Assembly (NCBI GenBank): GCA_947623455.1
Contig: OX392530.1
Span: 1,463,501 to 1,527,500, forward strand
From: Mimachlamys varia
Lineage: Eukaryota > Mollusca > Bivalvia > Pectinida > Pectinidae
Length of the DNA: 64,000 nt
Reading direction: 5' to 3'
The notes under the pieces: generated by a model
The model's database searches: none
What the model was told of the DNA's origin: nothing
What the model saw: only the letters and a program-made list of their open reading frames with translations
Part shown: positions 1-11,400 of the stretch, one piece after another
Numbering within the stretch: the first letter of the stretch is position 1
Layout: the number at the start of each line of letters is the position of its first letter
Position numbers and translations under genes: made by a program

Positions 1-539
1 ACCGAGTGCCAGGATAAGTGACCATTCTGATTATCTCCGAATAGACTTCTATTAGGGAAAACGGGATTTTCCGTCTGTTTTAGCCCACGGTACACAAACG
101 ATAGAGAAGTGTACCGTGGGTTTACGATGAAAGCACAGTACTTTCTATCAACCCAACTCTTAACACATGACACAAACACAAACATCCATAAATATAACAT
201 TTTATTACAGTTGCTTTTTCCTACATCAACCTTAGTTTTAGTGATCCTGTTTCTCCTGTTAATTCTGATAGAAATAGTGATCGAGTGTCCACAGGAGTCA
301 GTCTAGTTAACACTACTGAATACCTTAATAGTCAAACAAGCTACTGTCGGCACCTACGTACACGTAGGTTTAATCCACATTAATACACCTCCACATACAT
401 ATTAACAACCTTCATAATGTTTATATCAGTAACAACCTTCACGTGTACATGCAACCATGTATACTAAAGACATCAACATAACCTCACACATACTCGCACG
501 TAACACCAATACAAATATATGGTTGTGTAAATTTGTGTT
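1..539. other. Non-coding leader of window
   Basis: No gene is visible here. The stretch is AT-rich and its short open frames lack family resemblance, codon bias or splice context. It leads into the tandem array that starts near 540. Confidence 0.5.
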
Positions 540-1010
540 CATGGAAATCTATACAGACCCTTACACATTTCTCAGTGTTAATAATAGTAAATATCAGTAC
601 AGGTCCTTACACATACTTACATGTAAGTTAACAGTAAATATCTATACAGATCATTATACATTTCTTACATGTAAGTTAACAGTAAATATCTATACAGATC
701 ATTACACATTCTCACATGTATTAATAGTAAATATCTATATAGATCCTTACACATTCATCACATGTGAGTTAACAGTAAATATCTATATAGATCATTACAT
801 ATTTCTCAGTGTTAATAGTAAATATCTATATAGATCATTACACATTCTCACATGTGTTAATAGTAAATATCTATATAGATCCTTACACATTCATCACATG
901 TGAGTTAACAGTAAATATCTATGTAGATCATTACATATTTCTTACAGGTGAGATAACAGTAAATATCTATACAGATCATTACACATTTCTCAGTGTTAAT
1001 AGTATTAACA
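540..1010. repeat. Tandem repeat, about 46-48-bp unit
   Basis: About nine to ten imperfect copies of a unit containing AGTTAACAGTAAATATCTAT followed by ACAGATCATTACACATTTCT. Copies differ mainly in the link between units (ACATGTA, CAGTGTTAA, CACATGTG). Open frames through the array only reflect the periodicity and are not genes. Confidence 0.9.
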
Positions 1011-3685
1011 TTATCATTAACATTACACATATAACGTGTGAATATCGGAACAAAACTTTACATATCACACATGTGCATGTGTAAAGTGGCAAAGAATAGC
1101 ATACCACTAGTCTAATTTGATTATACACTATACACAAGTATAGTATTCCTGGTGTGAACTTCAGATATACACAATAGTATATCTGAAGAATACGTCAGTT
1201 ATACACTTAGGCATGGAACTGCTTTCAGTAAGCATTCAAAGGTAATATAAATGCCAAGAAGACATATGCAAATATTGCATTTCTTCATATGGACATCATA
1301 TACAGCCTATGAATGTCAACTAAATGTAGTTCTTTACTTATATTTACCATGTTTAGAATCTGTTCATCTTACAAAAATTTCAATTAAACTAATTCTTATT
1401 TTTCAGTATTTATCGCAAATGATGTATCTATTGTGTATGCTTGGTCAAGGAAGAGAACAGCCATCGCCCGGAGACAGATAGTATAATAACGAGGACATGA
1501 ACAACCGGTCCATGGTATTCATTGCCTGTATGAATGCCAACTTATTTCGGTAGGGTTATACAGTGGAGATGCCACACGATGGTTAACACAATAGCATGTC
1601 TACCATGTACTGGAGTTCCATTCAGTGGTATGCCACCCAACCTGCTGCAGTTTCTATACATTTACATGCCACCAGTCTACTTTTCTCTATGCAACTTGCC
1701 TACGACAGTTATAACTAGAACTGTCGCCAGGATGGCCGACTAATACCCCCGCAATCCGCATGAGTGAATGAACAACTGGAACTGTTTATTAGAGGAATTT
1801 GAACAGCTGCATGCACATCTACACATGTTCCCTAACATACCTGTGAAGCTTTGTAAAAATCGGTCCGCAAGTAAAGGAGGACTTGAGTGGACAAGATGTG
1901 TCTACAGACAGACAGATGGACAGACAACCTGATTCCAGTACACTCCCCCTAACTTCGTTGCGGGGGTATAAATACTATCAGACTAGTGCAGATGACATTC
2001 CTCTACCAGATACCATTCAAAGATCATGCTATTTTTCCAGGTTGGATCATTATAAAGAAAGAATTCTTTCCCTTCCTTTGACAATACAATAATTGATTTA
2101 CTAGCCTACAAAACATTTTATATAAAATTTTCACACAAATGATGCGTCTCCCCTCACCCTTCAAGCATGTGTCGGATATGTCAAGGATCTGTCCCATAAT
2201 GCACAGCAGCTTTTAGCCTTCCTGAATTTTGTTGAGGACACAACTGTAATACAGTAAGTCGAGAACACTTTCCTTGACTAGAATGACCGCTCAGTCTCTG
2301 ACACCACCAGTATTACAGTGTTTTATGTTCAAGTTCTGGTCTTCCACCCCTACAGTTTACACACAACACTATACTTGATAATTATGTTTTATTACATTTA
2401 GTATTTGTCACAAAACTTCTGCCAAGTCTACTTTTCTTCACTGATTTAACATGCCAGAAAGGTTTCAATACAGCCTGAGTTTTTGGCAGTGGTGTGGTGA
2501 TCCTTAATCAATAAATCACGATCAAGCATTGCAACAAAGCTATATTTTACATGTGTAGACACTTCAACCTAATGAAAGAAAACAAAGAACCCATTCCCAA
2601 TGTGTAAGGGTATGAAATGAACAGAACTGGCTTAAAATAGCATATGAGAAAGAAAACATGACATGGTCCAGTTCTGTCCAAGCACCAGTGTAAACTTCAT
2701 ATCATTAAAAATTGTACCGCACATATAGAGCAACCATTCATGTTAGCTACAATTAAAATCTAACAAATTACATCTCGGTTACCAAATTCACAAAAAGTAT
2801 CCTAAAAGTTAAGGATGACCCTTGATGGTACATGTTTAACGAGAAACTGTGACATAACAGCGTACCCTTTCCCCCAATTTTGGCAAAATTAATGTAATTA
2901 TGCATATTACAAAACAATTAGACTCCTTCATTTCATATCATTACGATCCCATTTTTCATTTATTTATTTCTGTCGTAGAAATAGCTCTACTGAGCTAATG
3001 TTATTTGTTATAACACACGACACAAAATAAAACAATTTGTATCTGTAAAAGAATAATCTTTCTGGGAGATGAACAAGCTCGTAAGTAACTTACAATGTAC
3101 AATTTTCCATAGGAAATGTATTTTTCATAAAAAAAAAATATTCTCAAGAAAAAATGAAATACAATGATTTAATGTGAGAGTATATGATAAATTGATTTAT
3201 TAAAAATCAGACCAAATGGATGGCTGGTACTGACAATATAGAAAGGAACCACAACCAATATGTTAATAGTTAATGAGACATCAGCATCACACAGCTCAAC
3301 AGTGGCTAGGTATTGTTGTTACTGTGTGGTACATGTATACAATAAATATAGGGCTTTATAATACACATAATGTAGATACTGAAAACTACATAACCAGTGA
3401 TCAAGTCCTAATGCTGGGCGCAACAAATCCAGACTAAAACCAGCATATGTTCCGATTACAATATAGGGAGACAAAAATTGCTGCATTTGGGTAAAACAAA
3501 TTTACAATGTCATATGAAGCTTAACATAGGTCTGTATATACACACAACCTGACTTGTTACACAAACCCACACACTGACAAACATAAACACACCCTGACTA
3601 ACATACACGCCTTTCCCCCTAACAATTGTCAGTAATTATATAATTTGATGCTTAACGCAAGCAAACAAACTGACAAAACCCCACA
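1011..3685. other. Non-coding, AT-rich, no gene seen
   Basis: No exon, RNA gene or clear mobile element could be supported. A short hairpin (CTTCAGATATAC / GTATATCTGAAG) lies near 1158-1188. It may be intergenic or distal 3' UTR of the minus-strand MTDH gene; the sequence does not decide. Confidence 0.4.
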
Positions 3686-3689
3686 CACA

Positions 3690-4372
3690 CAGCATCAGAA
3701 TGCTTCAATTATTGGTCACAAAAACAAACTCTGACACCACCAACAAAATGCTTCAGAAATGTGATAATAAATGCAATACCAACAGAATGCTTCAATTATC
3801 GGACACTAAACACAAACTCTTTATACAAAACATCAGAATGCTTCAATTATCGGACACTAAACACAAACTCTTTACACAAAACATCAGAATGCTTCAATTA
3901 TCGGACACTAAACACAAACTCTTTACACAAAACATCAGAATGCTTCAATTATCGGACACTAAACACAAACTCTGACCCGCACCAAAAGAATGTTTCAATT
4001 ATCTCGCACAAAACACAAATTCAGACACGCACCAACAGAATGCTTCAATTATCGGACACAAAACACAAACTCTGACCCGCACCAAAAGAATGTTTCAATT
4101 ATCTCGCACAAAACACAAACTCAGACACGCACTAACAGAATGCTTCAATTATCGGACACAAAACACAAACTCTGACCCGCACCAAAAGAATGTTTCAATT
4201 ATCTCGCACAAAACACAAACTCAGACACGCACCAACTTATTAACAGAATGCTTCAATTATCTGATGCTAAACACAAACTCAGACACGCACCAACAGAACG
4301 CTTCAATTATCTCGCACAAAACACAAACTGTAACAAGCACCTACAGAATGCTTCAATTATATATCTGACACA
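3690..4372. repeat. Tandem repeat, about 48-52-bp unit
   Basis: About 14 copies of a unit with core AATGCTTCAATTATCGGACA followed by CTAAACACAAACTCT. Two sub-types alternate in the middle of the array, one with ATTATCGGACAC and one with ATTATCTCGCAC, giving a roughly 100-bp higher-order period. The 60-100-residue open frames here are by-products. Confidence 0.9.
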
Positions 4373-5254
4373 AACTCTGACAAACTGACAGATTGTTTAA
4401 ATCGAAATGGTAGCTGACAAAGACTGATCACAACAATGAAAATTTACAGCAAATTACCTGCAGAGTCCCAAAAGCTTAATATCTAAATAAGTACTATTTG
4501 TTACAACCCTATTTACACATGTCACATTACACAAGGTGTTTATCTGACATCACAGGCTTTACAGTTACACAACACTGTGACCCTTATAGTCACTGGTAAA
4601 ACAAGGTCACTATAAATTTAAGGTTTTAAGATAACAGCAATTTTGAAACAACTTTCACACTTTATATTTAAAAAAAATTGCATCATGATGGTAATCAAAC
4701 ACAGACATAAAATAATGCCTTTATTTACAATAATACTCAGTATTCACATCCTACAGTATCCAGGGCATCCAAGAATTTTAAATATCAATCAATTTTAGTG
4801 ATAAGTTACAGAAAATCATACTCCAATGACAAAAGAATGACCTAGAATTAGCTTTATGAATGAGAAACATTAGACAGGCCATCACATTGTAGATTTTATA
4901 TATATTACCTGCTATATATACATGTACTACTTACTGTGTTTTCCATAAAGGCATTTATACAATCTTATATATATTATAGTTCCTGAAAAATATTTACAAA
5001 AATAGTATTTGGTCCAATTGTGAATGGAGACAAAAATACAATTCATTCATATGATTAATCTACAGTTGATGACATTCACACAACTATAAACAAATTATTA
5101 TCTATCACTCTTGTCAAATGAAACTTCAATATAATGCCCTTTGTTGGTCACCTCACATACCACCAACAAATTCCATGTCTCTTTTCTCTTTTAACTAAGA
5201 ATTCCATTATATATATTTCTATTAAAATTACAATGTATTGCTAATTAAATTCTT
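4373..5254. other. Non-coding, AT-rich, no gene seen
   Basis: Low-complexity AT-rich DNA with no exon-like segment or recognised repeat. Confidence 0.4.
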
Positions 5255-5352
5255 TATAATGCCAAATTCTTTATAATGCCAAATCCTATAAAATGCCATT
5301 TTTTTTATAATGCCAAATCTTTTATAATTCCAAATCCTATATAATGCCAAAT
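5255..5352. repeat. Short tandem repeat TTTATAATGCCAAAT
   Basis: About six imperfect copies of a 15-17-bp unit (ATAATGCCAAATTCTTT and variants). Confidence 0.75.
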
Positions 5353-5685
5353 TCGTCATGATGTCAAAAATTCCCTGGATAAATGGTGGTAATATAATGA
5401 AGTTTTACGACTGAACCTGGACAAAAATAGGACAGTCTTCTACTCTCGCTCTCTGTACAGCTGTGACACACAACAACCGTTAACTAACGTGTCATAGCCC
5501 TGCTTGTCATGTATAAACAGTGAGTGTTGATATAACTACACCAGATATTGCACCCCAACATAGAAAAAAATTGAAAAATAACAAAAATACATTGAGGACA
5601 CTTATATGTTAGTCAATTATAAATTGGTGGTCAGTTTTGGATTTTTGTACTTTAGATGTTGTTCCCCAGCAAGGTTGCTTCGAAA

Positions 5686-5949
5686 TATACTGTAAAACAG
5701 GAAATGTTTACCTCGTCTTTATTTCGCCCTCTCATGAAAAGATTTTAATTCGCCCTGTCTTGAATTCACTCTCTCAAATGAAGATATATTATATATACGA
5801 AAATGAATACTTTGATCCTCATCGTACTTGTAATATGAGGCGCAAGACTAGGTTTGGTAAAATATTTGCCGTCTTAAATTTGCACTATCATTGTTGGGTG
5901 TAAAGGGCGAAAATAAAATGAGGGCAATTTTTTTTCCAGTTTTACAGTA
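5686..5949. mobile_element. Foldback MITE with TACTGTAAAAC ends
   Basis: The left end reads TACTGTAAAACAGG and the right end CAGTTTTACAGTA, with subterminal TTTATTTCGCCC mirrored by GGGCGAAAATAAA. The inverted termini and lack of coding capacity suggest a non-autonomous DNA element. An open frame inside (5637-5903) is incidental. A related element sits at 28529-28773. Confidence 0.7.
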
Positions 5950-6104
5950 AATATTTGTATTGTTTTAGCAGTTTATGCACATGCCAACCATACTTAACTA
6001 AGACACAAGTAATGGCTTACAGGAATGCTGATGTCACAATCTTATCCAAAATTCAGGTAAAATCATTTCAGAAAAGCATGGAACTGCTGGTATCATTTGT
6101 TAAT

Positions 6105-6262
6105 TATTTCATCATTCCAAAAAGATCATGATTTCATCATTCCAAAAAGATCATGATTTCAATTTTATTTCATCATTCCAAAAAGATCATAATTTCAATT
6201 TAATTTCATCATTTCAAAATAATCATGATTTCAATTTTATTTCATCATTCCAAAAAGATTTA
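6105..6262. repeat. Tandem repeat, TTTCATCATTCCAAAAAGAT unit
   Basis: Five imperfect copies of a 22-39-bp unit combining TTTCATCATTCCAAAAAGAT with CATGATTTCAATTTTA. Confidence 0.8.
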
Positions 6263-6949
6263 TCAATAAAATAATTGATCCAACAATATATTGAGGACTA
6301 TTCCTTACACTTGTACAATTTACCTAGATTAGACACAATAACTTGATTAGGCATCTCTTTGGTCTCCACCATGTCCAGCATTGTTTGACCAATTAACTAT
6401 CTACAAAACATTACACTTAATATGTTTTTTTTTGTATGTTCACTTTCATTAGCTATTCCAGATATTTTAAGTATGATCATACAACAAAATATACAAAAGA
6501 CTTCCACTTCCGTATGCATTTAATACTAGTTATAATACCCTTATTTATGTTAAGCTGGAATTTATGCAAAATCATTGATTGTAGGGAAATATTTCTTGTA
6601 AATGATACCATTAAGATATTTAATTAATTATGCAGTATCCCAAAAAATTAAATACAATACTGCTTGAATTCTGATTTAGTCTTTCAGCAATAGTCTAAAT
6701 TAAATCAAGACTTGATTCCCATGTCCCTTGGATGTCTTGCAGTGAATTTGTTTGATATATGATCAACTCTTCAAGGAAGTAGCTTTTAAAATAGTTCACA
6801 CCCAAATTGCCCAATGCTGATCCAGCAGCCCATGGGAAGCTTCATTTTTTGTTTCCACAATAAGATTCTTAGGTTTTGAAAAGATGTTAATTCAATGACT
6901 AGAATTTAACAGAACACAAATGTTTGTTTGCTTGTGTTTCAAGGCCCAT

Positions 6950-7135
6950 CTACAACTAAAGTCATTTCGTGCCAAGCAAATTTGAATATAAACCAGGTTT
7001 CCCCCTGGGACCCTTAAATTTGAATATGAACCAGATTTTCCCCTGGGACCCTCAAATTTGAATATAAACCAGGTTTCCCCCTGGGACCCTCAAATTTGGA
7101 ATCCTGGGACTCCAATCCCAAATAATATAAATTAA
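6950..7135. repeat. Local repeat, CTGGGACCCTCAAATTTG
   Basis: Three close copies of a block with AACCAGGTTTCCCCCTGGGA followed by CCCTCAAATTTG. Related sequence in the opposite orientation (CAAATTTGAGGGTCCCAGG-like) occurs near 57110-57215, so this is a dispersed family. Confidence 0.65.
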
Positions 7136-7277
7136 TTTTTTTTTATAAATTTTTGGAGTCCTTTGGCAGTTTTAAGAGTCATGATACAAACGATGCTATC
7201 CACGAAATATGAACAATACATGTACCAATTACAAGTATTACAACACTTCCCCTTCGATATTCATTGGTTTTGGCACT

Positions 7278-7625
7278 ATGGTAAGCCATGGAGGTCTAGT
7301 GGTAGGATGCAAGGCCAGTGATCGAAGGGTTGCGAGTTCAAGTCCTGGTCAGGGCACTTGTGTTGTATCCTTGAGCAAGATTCTTCACTCTGTTTGCTCC
7401 AGTCTACTCAGCTGTAAACGAGTACGTGGTTGGGAAACGCTAGAAATTGTAGAATTTTAGCTGTGAGCGCCGAAATGGCAGCACCGGTTATATGCTCCCC
7501 GGGGAGTTGAGAACTATATTGGCTGGTTGCTAAGGCCCTATAACCACGGGTAATAATTTGTGAACCGCTTTGAGGTGACCTTCAGGTCGTGATAAAGCGG
7601 TACATAAGAACCTCGAATTAGTATT
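7278..7625 (+). mobile_element. tRNA-derived SINE, family A
   Basis: The head resembles a tRNA: TCTAGTGGTAGG as an A-box-like segment and GGTTGCGAGTTCAAGTCC as a B-box. A conserved body follows (TGTATCCTTGAGCAAGAT, TGGCAGCACCGGTTATATGC), then a tail with GAACCGCTTTGAGGTGACC and GATAAAGCGGTACATAA. A second copy at 60717-61118 shares the whole structure, which supports a SINE rather than a tRNA gene. Confidence 0.8.
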
Positions 7626-8414
7626 AAGGAATTAATGTTTAAGTTACAAGTCTTCTATTGTGACCTAAGTGAATTGTGTGCTCAATGTTTAAGGGGTAAG
7701 TACTAATGTTTAAGGGGTAAGAGCTACAGTGATAACAAATTCCCTAAAATTCTAACCAATTTTATCTTTTTATCTTCAATCTCAACCTACAGTACTGATG
7801 GTAGTTAGTAATTTTATCATTTTAGATACATTGGTAGAGTCAAAACCTACTATAAATCCAGTTTAACTAAAACCATGTTGTATCCTCACAATATCTTGTG
7901 TCAACTTAACATATACAACCACCTGTTTTTATCATTTCTTCCACTTCAAAGTAGGCATTCTGGTTGGTTTTAAGCAATTATTTGGGTACTAATTATCTTG
8001 AGTTTTTTGTTGTTGTTTTACGGCCCATCCAAAAAATTTGAGACAATAAGGATCAAAATCAGTGGGTCATTGTGCCTTGGCTAGTAACCAGTCTTTAAAC
8101 TTCCATCTACCTCAATCTCCCTATGTGCTGAATAAATTACTCTATACAGAGTCATAATAAGTCTACATAAACAATACCATCAACATCTCAAACAAAATTT
8201 TATGTCTGGAGAAAAATATATTAAACGAAAAAGTATGTAATTCTACATACAAGTATAGTCCTAAGCACCAAGTAAACTGCAGACCACAGTGTTTGGCCGT
8301 GTCTGTACAAAGCTGTCAATCAAGCTTTGTATCAGGGCTGAAAATCATCCCCACGTATCTCCGCAACTTCACCCAACCTTAGATTCTTCAAAGGTTTGGT
8401 TGACGGTTAAGATT
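7626..8414. other. Non-coding, probable proximal 3' UTR of MTDH
   Basis: This lies immediately downstream (minus sense) of the MTDH stop at 8415. No exon is seen. No polyadenylation signal was identified with enough confidence to set the transcript end. Confidence 0.4.
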
Positions 8415-8473
8415 TCAGTTTTCACGTCTGGGTTTCTTCTTTTTACTTTTAGTTTTAGCCTCAGTCCAAGAAT
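8415..8473 (-). CDS. MTDH: MTDH exon 9 (C-terminus)
   Basis: The acceptor CCATTTCAG precedes it. It encodes D-SWTEAKTKSKKKKPRREN-stop. The Ser-Trp followed by a Lys run and Arg-Arg-Glu is the diagnostic metadherin C-terminus and a probable nuclear localisation signal. Confidence 0.85.
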
Positions 8474-11400
8474 CTGAAATGGAGAGAAAATTAAAGTAAT
8501 TGAAAACAAACTGGCATGAAAGTTTATGAAAGGTGGCTATTAATTCATAACAGTGTATAATGATGATAATGAAAATATTTTCCAGAAACATTCTTGACCT
8601 TGCCTTGTGCCTTCTATCAAATCTGAATTGTGACAAGAGTTGGTGTCAGAATAACGTCTACTGAACTATATTTACATGCTGAATTATGGCCTCCATTAAC
8701 TCAATGGTAATCTGGATTGCATTCACAGGTGTATAGATGCAGTTAAGACCACAGGACAATAACGAGACGCCATTTTGATGCCAAGTCAATCAATGTTACA
8801 CAGACGCTTTGCACATCCCCTCTGATGATACACATTATAGCTTTACGTTTTACATTTAGTTGATTGTGATTTTCTAAAAGTACTTCTAGTATAAATAAAC
8901 ATTCAAGCACTTCTAGTATACATAAACATTCAAAGAGAAAACCCTTTATAAATTGGATAAAAATTACATGGTAATGTATAAGATAATATCTGAAATGTAA
9001 TTAAAACCATTGAATGTCTGTCAGATTGTATTTATTGTCCATATGAATGCAATTTTGAAGCTAGAGAAATGAATCATGGACATCATGCTTATTTATCTGG
9101 CACCCAAATTGCATTCATATTGACAACAGATACGATTTGACAGACATTCAATGGTTATGTGACAGGATCATGAATGACATTATAATGAGGTTACAGCCAT
9201 GTATATGCCCCGTACCTGTAAGTCCCATTTCATCAAAAGCCACCACTTGTGGCCCTTCAGACGGGGCCTTCGCCCCCTCTTCAGGTGAAGCAATAGTAGC
9301 CACAGGTGTTTCTGTAAAGAACAAGAAATACACTTAGTTATAGATCTCGCCTTTCTCCCTTTGTTGATAATGTTTAAGTCCAAACGGAATATAATAGTAT
9401 GACAAAATACATTACAAATAAAAATTAAACACTCACGCAAGTTCTCAAAATTCCCAAGTTTTAACCCCAAAATACCAAAACCTGTAAACTTTTTTTAAAA
9501 ATTAAGATCAGCTATCTATATGATAGTTGAGTAATGTGACCAATTTTCAATTCAATTGGATAATTATAACACTGTAAAAGTGGACTTTAACGCAAATGTT
9601 GTCGCATAAGCCGCCACTGGGAAAGCAACACCTGAATCCTCGCTTTTCTCGATTATCATCGAAGATGAGAAAAAAATCAAGGAGTCCACCAGCTTTAACA
9701 GTCACTGGAGTTTTTATATACCAATTTAGTTTTGTTGCTAATATGTCCTTAAACATTAAATAACAGCAATACCCTGTTCTATGCAAATAAAGCACCGGGG
9801 AATTTTTCCATTATATCACTAACACATACATTTATTATCAAACAACAGCAAATTGACAAAAACATCCCCAAAACTACCGATGCAATATCTAGTACGTATA
9901 CATTCATATAGAATTACGGTGGAAGATTATTTGATTAAAGTTAGTTTAAGATTATATATTAGTTGCACCTAAATGGAAGTGATGTTATAATACACCAACA
10001 AACAAAATTTCATTGCAACGAGGTAATGCTTATAATTTTTTTTATATATACCGTAAAAACTTGTGTAATCTGCACTCTTTTTTAAGGAAAATTAACTTTC
10101 AAAAGTGTGGGGTGCGTAAATTACACTGATATAGGTGTAATTTTTTAACATGAAGTTACTTCTCAATTAAGGTGGGTTTGTTTACAGGGTTATAACAAAC
10201 TTACATACCAATTTTTATCAACACTGAGTGACTAAGTGACAAGACTTACCTGTGACAGATGGTTTGGAAGCTTGTGTTGGTGACTGGGATGTCTCTTTGA
10301 CTACTGTCTCTGTGACTGTGGCCTTCTACAAAGAAAACAAGTCGTCTGTGTGAAATTTTAATAGAAAACAAATATCCAGACATAACCATTTGAGAGAATA
10401 CACTTTTTTGTTTTGCTTAATTAAACTGAAATTTATATCTTCTTTTTCATCTTATAATCAATTACCGAATTATTCACTTCCTTGTAATTCAGATGCGAAT
10501 GATAAAGAAAAGCTACAGTTTACACTTGTTGGGACTGGTTAGTTTGTATTATCCAATGACCAGCTAATTACCACAGTGATAGGTCACACACAAGGTGATA
10601 GGGTCATCTCCAAATCACCAAGGTGATAGGTCACAACCAAGGTGATAGGTCACCTCCAAATCACCCAGGTGACAGGTCACAACCAAGGTGACAGGTCACA
10701 ACCAAGGTGATAGGTCACAACCCAAGGTGATAGGTCACAACCAAGGTGATAGGTCACAACCCAAGGTGATAGGTCACAACCAAGGTGATAGGTCACAACC
10801 AAGGTGACAGGTCACAACCAAGTTGACAGGTCACAACCAAGGTGACAGGTCACAACCAAGGTGATAGGTCACAACCAAGGTGACAGGTCACAACCAAGGT
10901 GATAGGTCACAACCAAGGTGACAGGTCACAACCAAGGTGATAGGTCACAACAAAGGTGATAGGTCACAACCAAGGTGACAGGTCACAACCAATGTGATAG
11001 GTCACAACCAATGTGATAGGTCACAACCAAGTTGATAGGTCACAACCAAGGTGACAGGTCACAACCAAGGTGATAGGTCACAACCAAGGTGACAGGTCAC
11101 AACCAAGGTGATAGGTCACAACCAAGGTGACAGGTCACAACCAAGGTGATAGGTCACAACAAAGGTGATAGGTCACAACCAAGGTGACAGGTCACAACCA
11201 ATGTGATAGGTCACAACCAAGGTGACAGGTCACAACCAAGGTGATAGGTATAATATACTAAGGAACATATAAGTTATGACTAATGGTCAGAATACCTCAT
11301 CATTTCTATCTATCACATCATTTCTATCTATCACATCATTTCTATCTATCACATCATTTCTATCTATCTCAACTGAATGAGAGACTAATCAATATACTTG

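Noticed and set aside
3690..4372. Possible CRISPR array
   Set aside because: Regular repeats are contiguous with no unique spacers, and the genome is eukaryotic. Ordinary minisatellite.
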